Shown here: piece by piece, positions 60,727 to 64,000 of the stretch
How the letters are laid out: each line of letters starts with the position of its first letter
Position numbering within the stretch: position 1 is the first letter of the stretch
NCBI GenBank assembly: GCA_016700415.1
Contig: CP065018.1
Location: 2,362,001 to 2,426,000 of the forward strand
Source of the DNA: Flavobacteriales bacterium
GTDB lineage: Bacteria > Bacteroidota > Bacteroidia > Flavobacteriales_F > PHOS-HE28
Direction: 5' to 3'
DNA length: 64,000 nucleotides
Translations under genes and position numbers: made by a program
The notes under the pieces: model-generated
The model's database searches: none
What the model was told of the DNA's origin: nothing
What the model saw: the letters and a program-made list of their open reading frames with translations, nothing else

Positions 60727-63393
60727 ATGATCACACAGAGCCTGATCGAGAAAGCACGGCTGCACATCCGCCGTTTCTTCTCGAAGCACATGCCGGGGCA
60801 AATGCAGTTCCACGACCTGGAGCACACCCTTACCGTGGCACGCAGTGCGAAGGAGATCGGACGTGCGTCCGGAATGGGTGGGCAGGAGCTCATGCTGGTG
60901 GAGCTTGCCGCCCTGTTCCATGATACGGGCTATGCCGCGGCCTATGCCGGACATGAGGAGGAAAGTGCCAAACTGGCCACGACGTGGATGCTCTCCCACG
61001 ATGTGGACCTTCGCGATGTAAAAGCGGTCTCCTCTCTCATCCTGGCCACACGGGTCGATCATGTGGCCCGCGGTCTGCCTCAGCGCGTGCTGCGCGATGC
61101 CGACTCCGCAAAGGCCGGACAGGCTGATTTTTTGGAAAAGGGCGAACGCCTGCGGGCTGAACTGACGGCCTGTTCAGGAAAAAAGGTTTCCGGTACCGCT
61201 TGGACCCAAGAGAACTTGGCATACTTGGAAAAACACCGGTTCGCCACCCCGTATGCACGACAGCGGTTCGGGAAACAGAAGGAGATCAACCTTGCCCTAC
61301 TTCGCCGCGCCGTTGCGAAAAGATCCGGGCAAAGGGCGATCTCGCCCACGCTTCCCGAGCCGTTCATGGACCGCGATCTGAGCTGGCTCGCCTTTAACGC
61401 GCGGGTACTTCAGGAAGCACAGGACCCCGGCGTGCCCTTGCTGGAACGGTTGAAATTCGTGGCGATCCACAGCAGCAACCTCGATGAGTTCTACCGTGTG
61501 CGTGTGGCCCAGCTCAGCGGCCTGCGGAAATTGGGCAAGTGGAACCGCTCGGCCCTGGGTGTTCCGCCGGGGAAGCATATCGAGCTGATCAATCAGGTCG
61601 CCTTGAAGCAACAGGCCGCTCTGGGGACAGTCTACCGGGGCGTCCTCATTCCCGAGCTCCGGGCCCATGGTATCCGTTTTCGGAACGAGGGTCAGCTGTC
61701 CATTGTTCAGCGCCAGTTCGTACTGGACCACTTCAAGAAGCATGTGACCCCGTTGCTTCGGGCGGTCACCATGCGGGAGACCAAGCCACCGTTCATCGAG
61801 GACCGGCGGCTCTATCTCGTGCTTTCCCTCTCCAAAAAAGACCGGATCAAAAAGCGCCTGGTGTTGGTGAACGTGCCATCGGCCGATCTGGGGCGTTTCA
61901 TCACGCTGCCTTCGCGCGCGGGAAGCACGGACCTGCTGTACTTGGATGATGCGATCCGCTTGGGCGCGCCGGCCCATTTCAAGGGATGGACAGTGAAGGC
62001 TTGCCATGCGATCAAGCTATCACGTGACGCGGAACTTTACTTGGATGAGGAGTTCACCGAGGACGTCGTGGACAAGGTGCGCCGCAGCCTGCGGAAGCGC
62101 AGCACGGGCGTACCTGCCCGTTTTCTCTATGACCGGGCCATGCCCAAGGCCCTGCTGGAACAGGTGCGCCGTCTGCTGGAGGTGAAGAAGAGCGACATGC
62201 TCGAGGGCGGACGCTACCACAACCTCAGCGACCTGATGCAGCTGCCCGTCATCGGGCATCCGGAGCTGCGGGAAAAGCCGCTGTTACCCATCGCTCATCC
62301 GGCGATCACAGGCACGGACGGTTTTCGGGCCATGCGTTCCGGGGACATCCTGCTGCACTTCCCCTACCATTCGTTCAAGCCGGTGATAAGCCTGCTTGCC
62401 CACGCGGCAAGAGACCCCAAGGTGGATCGCATCGCGATCACGTTGTACCGTGTTGCATCCAAGTCGCTCGTCTGTGAAGCGTTGGCTGAGGCCGCCCGCA
62501 ATGGAAAACAAGTGGACGTGATCATAGAGGTACAAGCGCGGTTCGATGAGGGCAACAACCTGTTCTGGGCCTCGGTGCTCAACGATGCCGGTGCCCGGGT
62601 CAGCTACGGCCTGCCCGGGCTTAAGGTGCATTGCAAACTGTTGCTCATTGAACGAAGGGAGGCGAAAGGCCCGAAGCACTATGCCTACTTGGGCACAGGC
62701 AATTTCAATGAGCAGACCGCACGGATCTATTCCGACATGGCCTTGTTGACGACGCGCAAAACGATCACCGACGATGTGCGGGAGGTGTTCAGCAAGTTGT
62801 TGGCCGGTGAAGCTCCCGGACCGACGAAGATCATTTCCACTTCTCCGGACCACCTGCGCGGTTTTCTGGAGCGCGCCATCGACCGGGAGATCGAGCAGGC
62901 ATTTCTTGGAAAACCCGCGTCGATCCTGCTGAAATTGAACAGCTTGGAGGACAAGCCCTTGATCCGTAAGCTCTACGATGCCGACAGGGCAGGCGTGCAG
63001 GTGCGCCTGATCGTGCGCGGCATCTGCTGCTTAGTTCCGGGCGTTCCGCAACACAGCGGGACCATTGAGGCGATCAGTATCGTGGACCGCTTCCTCGAGC
63101 ACGCACGGGCTTATGTGTTCCACAACCTCGGCCGGCCCACGGTACACCTGGCCTCGGCCGATTGGATGGAACGGAACATGGACCGCCGGGTAGAGGCCGC
63201 ATTCCCGGTCGTGGACGAAAAGCTGAAAGCCGAGGTCATCCAATTCCTGGAACTGGAGTGGAAGGACAATGTGAAGGCGAGGATCATCGACAAGGCACAG
63301 ACCAACCCGTACCGGCCTGGCAAGAAGGGCGCACGGAAAGTGCGGTCGCAGGCGGCTTGGTATGAGCGCTTGAAAGCCGCGGCAAAGCAATGA
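60727..63393 (+). CDS. ppk1: HD-domain/polyphosphate kinase 1 fusion
   Basis: 888 residues. Residues 1-200 are an HD phosphohydrolase domain with H29/H33 (FHDLEH), HD at 65-66 (LFHDTGY), H76 and D125/D127 (LRDADS). From about residue 214 an essentially complete PPK1 (about 675 residues) follows: MDRDLSWLAFNARVLQEAQD, SNLDEFYRVRV, FRAMRSGDILLHFPYHSF, catalytic H635 in LKVHCKLLLI, LGTGNFNEQTARIYSD, and H792 in DRFLEHARAYVF. PPK1 makes polyphosphate from ATP reversibly; the HD part may hydrolyse a nucleotide or serve as a sensor. TATTTTCG is six nt before the start. Fusion joins two usually separate proteins. Confidence 0.93.
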   Translation: MITQSLIEKARLHIRRFFSKHMPGQMQFHDLEHTLTVARSAKEIGRASGMGGQELMLVELAALFHDTGYAAAYAGHEEESAKLATTWMLSHDVDLRDVKAVSSLILATRVDHVARGLPQRVLRDADSAKAGQADFLEKGERLRAELTACSGKKVSGTAWTQENLAYLEKHRFATPYARQRFGKQKEINLALLRRAVAKRSGQRAISPTLPEPFMDRDLSWLAFNARVLQEAQDPGVPLLERLKFVAIHSSNLDEFYRVRVAQLSGLRKLGKWNRSALGVPPGKHIELINQVALKQQAALGTVYRGVLIPELRAHGIRFRNEGQLSIVQRQFVLDHFKKHVTPLLRAVTMRETKPPFIEDRRLYLVLSLSKKDRIKKRLVLVNVPSADLGRFITLPSRAGSTDLLYLDDAIRLGAPAHFKGWTVKACHAIKLSRDAELYLDEEFTEDVVDKVRRSLRKRSTGVPARFLYDRAMPKALLEQVRRLLEVKKSDMLEGGRYHNLSDLMQLPVIGHPELREKPLLPIAHPAITGTDGFRAMRSGDILLHFPYHSFKPVISLLAHAARDPKVDRIAITLYRVASKSLVCEALAEAARNGKQVDVIIEVQARFDEGNNLFWASVLNDAGARVSYGLPGLKVHCKLLLIERREAKGPKHYAYLGTGNFNEQTARIYSDMALLTTRKTITDDVREVFSKLLAGEAPGPTKIISTSPDHLRGFLERAIDREIEQAFLGKPASILLKLNSLEDKPLIRKLYDADRAGVQVRLIVRGICCLVPGVPQHSGTIEAISIVDRFLEHARAYVFHNLGRPTVHLASADWMERNMDRRVEAAFPVVDEKLKAEVIQFLELEWKDNVKARIIDKAQTNPYRPGKKGARKVRSQAAWYERLKAAAKQ

Positions 63394-63484
63394 CCCGTCA
63401 GACCGCAGGGTCCTCTTCGAGTGATCTTGCTGAAGCGTTAAGTATCGTGCCTCAGGGTCCCGAAGCGGAGACCGCTTAGCGAAC

Positions 63485-63518
63485 AAAAAAGAAAGGCGAT
63501 CCCGTGGGACCGCCTTTC
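63485..63518 (-). terminator. Rho-independent terminator downstream of tRNA-Ala
   Basis: On the minus strand a 13-bp stem GAAAGGCGGTCCC/GGGATCGCCTTTC (one G-T wobble) with a 2-nt nominal loop is followed by TTTTTT. It starts three bases after the tRNA 3' end. On the plus strand it could also catch readthrough from the PPK1 gene, though without a T-run. Confidence 0.8.
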
Positions 63519-63520
63519 CG

Positions 63521-63594
<74 letters not shown>

Positions 63595-63604
63595 ATACCG
63601 ATTT

Positions 63605-63634
63605 CAAATATACATCCGAAATCGAGGCGGCAAA
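63605..63634 (-). promoter_or_regulatory. Consensus promoter of tRNA-Ala
   Basis: On the minus strand TTTG (63631-63634) and TATATTTG (63605-63612) are 18 nt apart, an exact match to the Bacteroidota consensus. The tRNA 5' end is 10 nt downstream. Confidence 0.7.
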
Positions 63635-63727
63635 TGTAGGTAAAACACCCATTCCTTAAACCATGTCAGTAGGAGCTGGTGGTCCACAGCCATTCCTTCG
63701 TTGCAAGTACGGATGTTTCCTTTGTCC

Positions 63728-64000
63728 ATGCCTTTGCCCGAATCCCTCGGCCTGCATCTCGAAACCTTGCTCACAGATCGGCAAGGGCACCCGGTAACTA
63801 TCCGGGCGGCGCACCCCGTGCATGGAGGCAGTGTGAACGATGCCTTCCGCTTGGATACGGACCTCGGCCCGCTCTTCCTGAAGACCAACTCTGCCGATCA
63901 GTTCCCCAGCCTTTTCAACAGCGAGGCGCATGGCCTGCACCTCCTCCGGCAGGCTGGTGATCTGCGCGTTCCTGCGTTCATCGCCCAGGGTGAATGTGAT
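63728..64000 (+). CDS. Fructosamine kinase family protein, N-terminal part (partial)
   Basis: 91 residues are visible from the ATG at 63728 to the window edge, with no stop. HGGSVNDAFRLDTDLGPLFLKTNSADQFPSLFNSEAHGLHLLRQAGDLRVPAFI matches the N-lobe of fructosamine-3-kinase-like proteins, including the GGSxNDAxR glycine loop, the ATP-binding Lys in FLKTN and the Glu in the following helix. Bacterial members phosphorylate ketoamine-glycated amines as a first step in deglycation or function as related small-molecule kinases. TTCCTTTG three nt before the start is a near-consensus -7 element, again very close to the ATG. Confidence 0.9.
   Translation, partial: MPLPESLGLHLETLLTDRQGHPVTIRAAHPVHGGSVNDAFRLDTDLGPLFLKTNSADQFPSLFNSEAHGLHLLRQAGDLRVPAFIAQGECD

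Overview
The window is about 60% GC, almost wall-to-wall coding, and reads as chromosome of a Bacteroidota, most likely a high-GC Flavobacteriales lineage. The evidence is several exported proteins with type IX secretion (T9SS) type A or type B C-termini, SUF-cluster companions typical of the phylum (a MIP18-like SufT and a DUF2480 protein), a DUF6272 protein, -7 promoter elements of the form TAnnTTTG, and start codons that mostly lack Shine-Dalgarno sequences. I see no prophage, insertion sequence, CRISPR array or rRNA. No gene-free stretch exceeds 300 bases.

Layout. 1-1.7 kb: end of an arsenosugar/selenosugar-type cluster (AhpD-like protein, ArsS radical SAM, DUF2064 transferase). 1.8-6.8 kb: sufC-sufD-sufS-sufE-sufT-DUF2480, driven by a promoter with a palindromic operator. 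6.8-8.9 kb: secreted metalloprotease. 8.9-12.4 kb: three overlapping glycosyltransferase genes. 12.6-15.8 kb: FAD oxidoreductase, membrane 4Fe-4S protein and RraB-like protein in one unit. 15.8-19.4 kb: GH113-like hydrolase, T9SS protein, YegP-like protein, GT39-like membrane protein. 19.5-28.8 kb, all on the minus strand: four-helix-bundle protein, response regulator, histidine kinase, PepSY-like lipoprotein, TolC/adaptor/RND efflux system, beta-propeller protein. 28.9-30.8 kb: sufA-sufB under the same type of promoter and operator as sufC. 30.8-41.2 kb: serine hydrolase, rpoN, PAP2-like protein, galE, GT-C-like membrane protein, tRNA(CAU), HAD phosphatase, TfoX-N protein, methylmalonyl-CoA epimerase and three exported proteins. 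41.2-51.4 kb: a 2,027-residue alpha-2-macroglobulin with thioester, divergent from a 1,290-residue T9SS type B protein. 51.4-59.5 kb: kynurenine-pathway genes (ACMSD, 3-hydroxyanthranilate dioxygenase, an atypical SDR, an aldehyde dehydrogenase) surrounding a T9SS protein and an RprXY-like two-component system. 59.5-64 kb: DUF6272 signalling protein with a small partner gene, divergent from an HD-domain/polyphosphate kinase 1 fusion, then tRNA-Ala(GGC) and the start of a fructosamine-kinase-like gene.

Most notable: (i) an HD phosphohydrolase domain fused to an apparently complete PPK1, divergent from a SiaB-like gene; (ii) a suf operon split into two halves 27 kb apart in opposite orientation, both carrying a -7 TACCTTTG followed by an ATTTAGA-N5-TCTAAAT type palindrome; (iii) short perfect palindromes sitting in frame inside sufS and the RND pump gene, and a repeat-like segment at the 5' end of the adaptor gene; (iv) many solitary genes with the -7 element only 3-7 nt before the start codon, implying leaderless mRNAs; (v) competing hairpins between two convergent genes near 53.9 kb.
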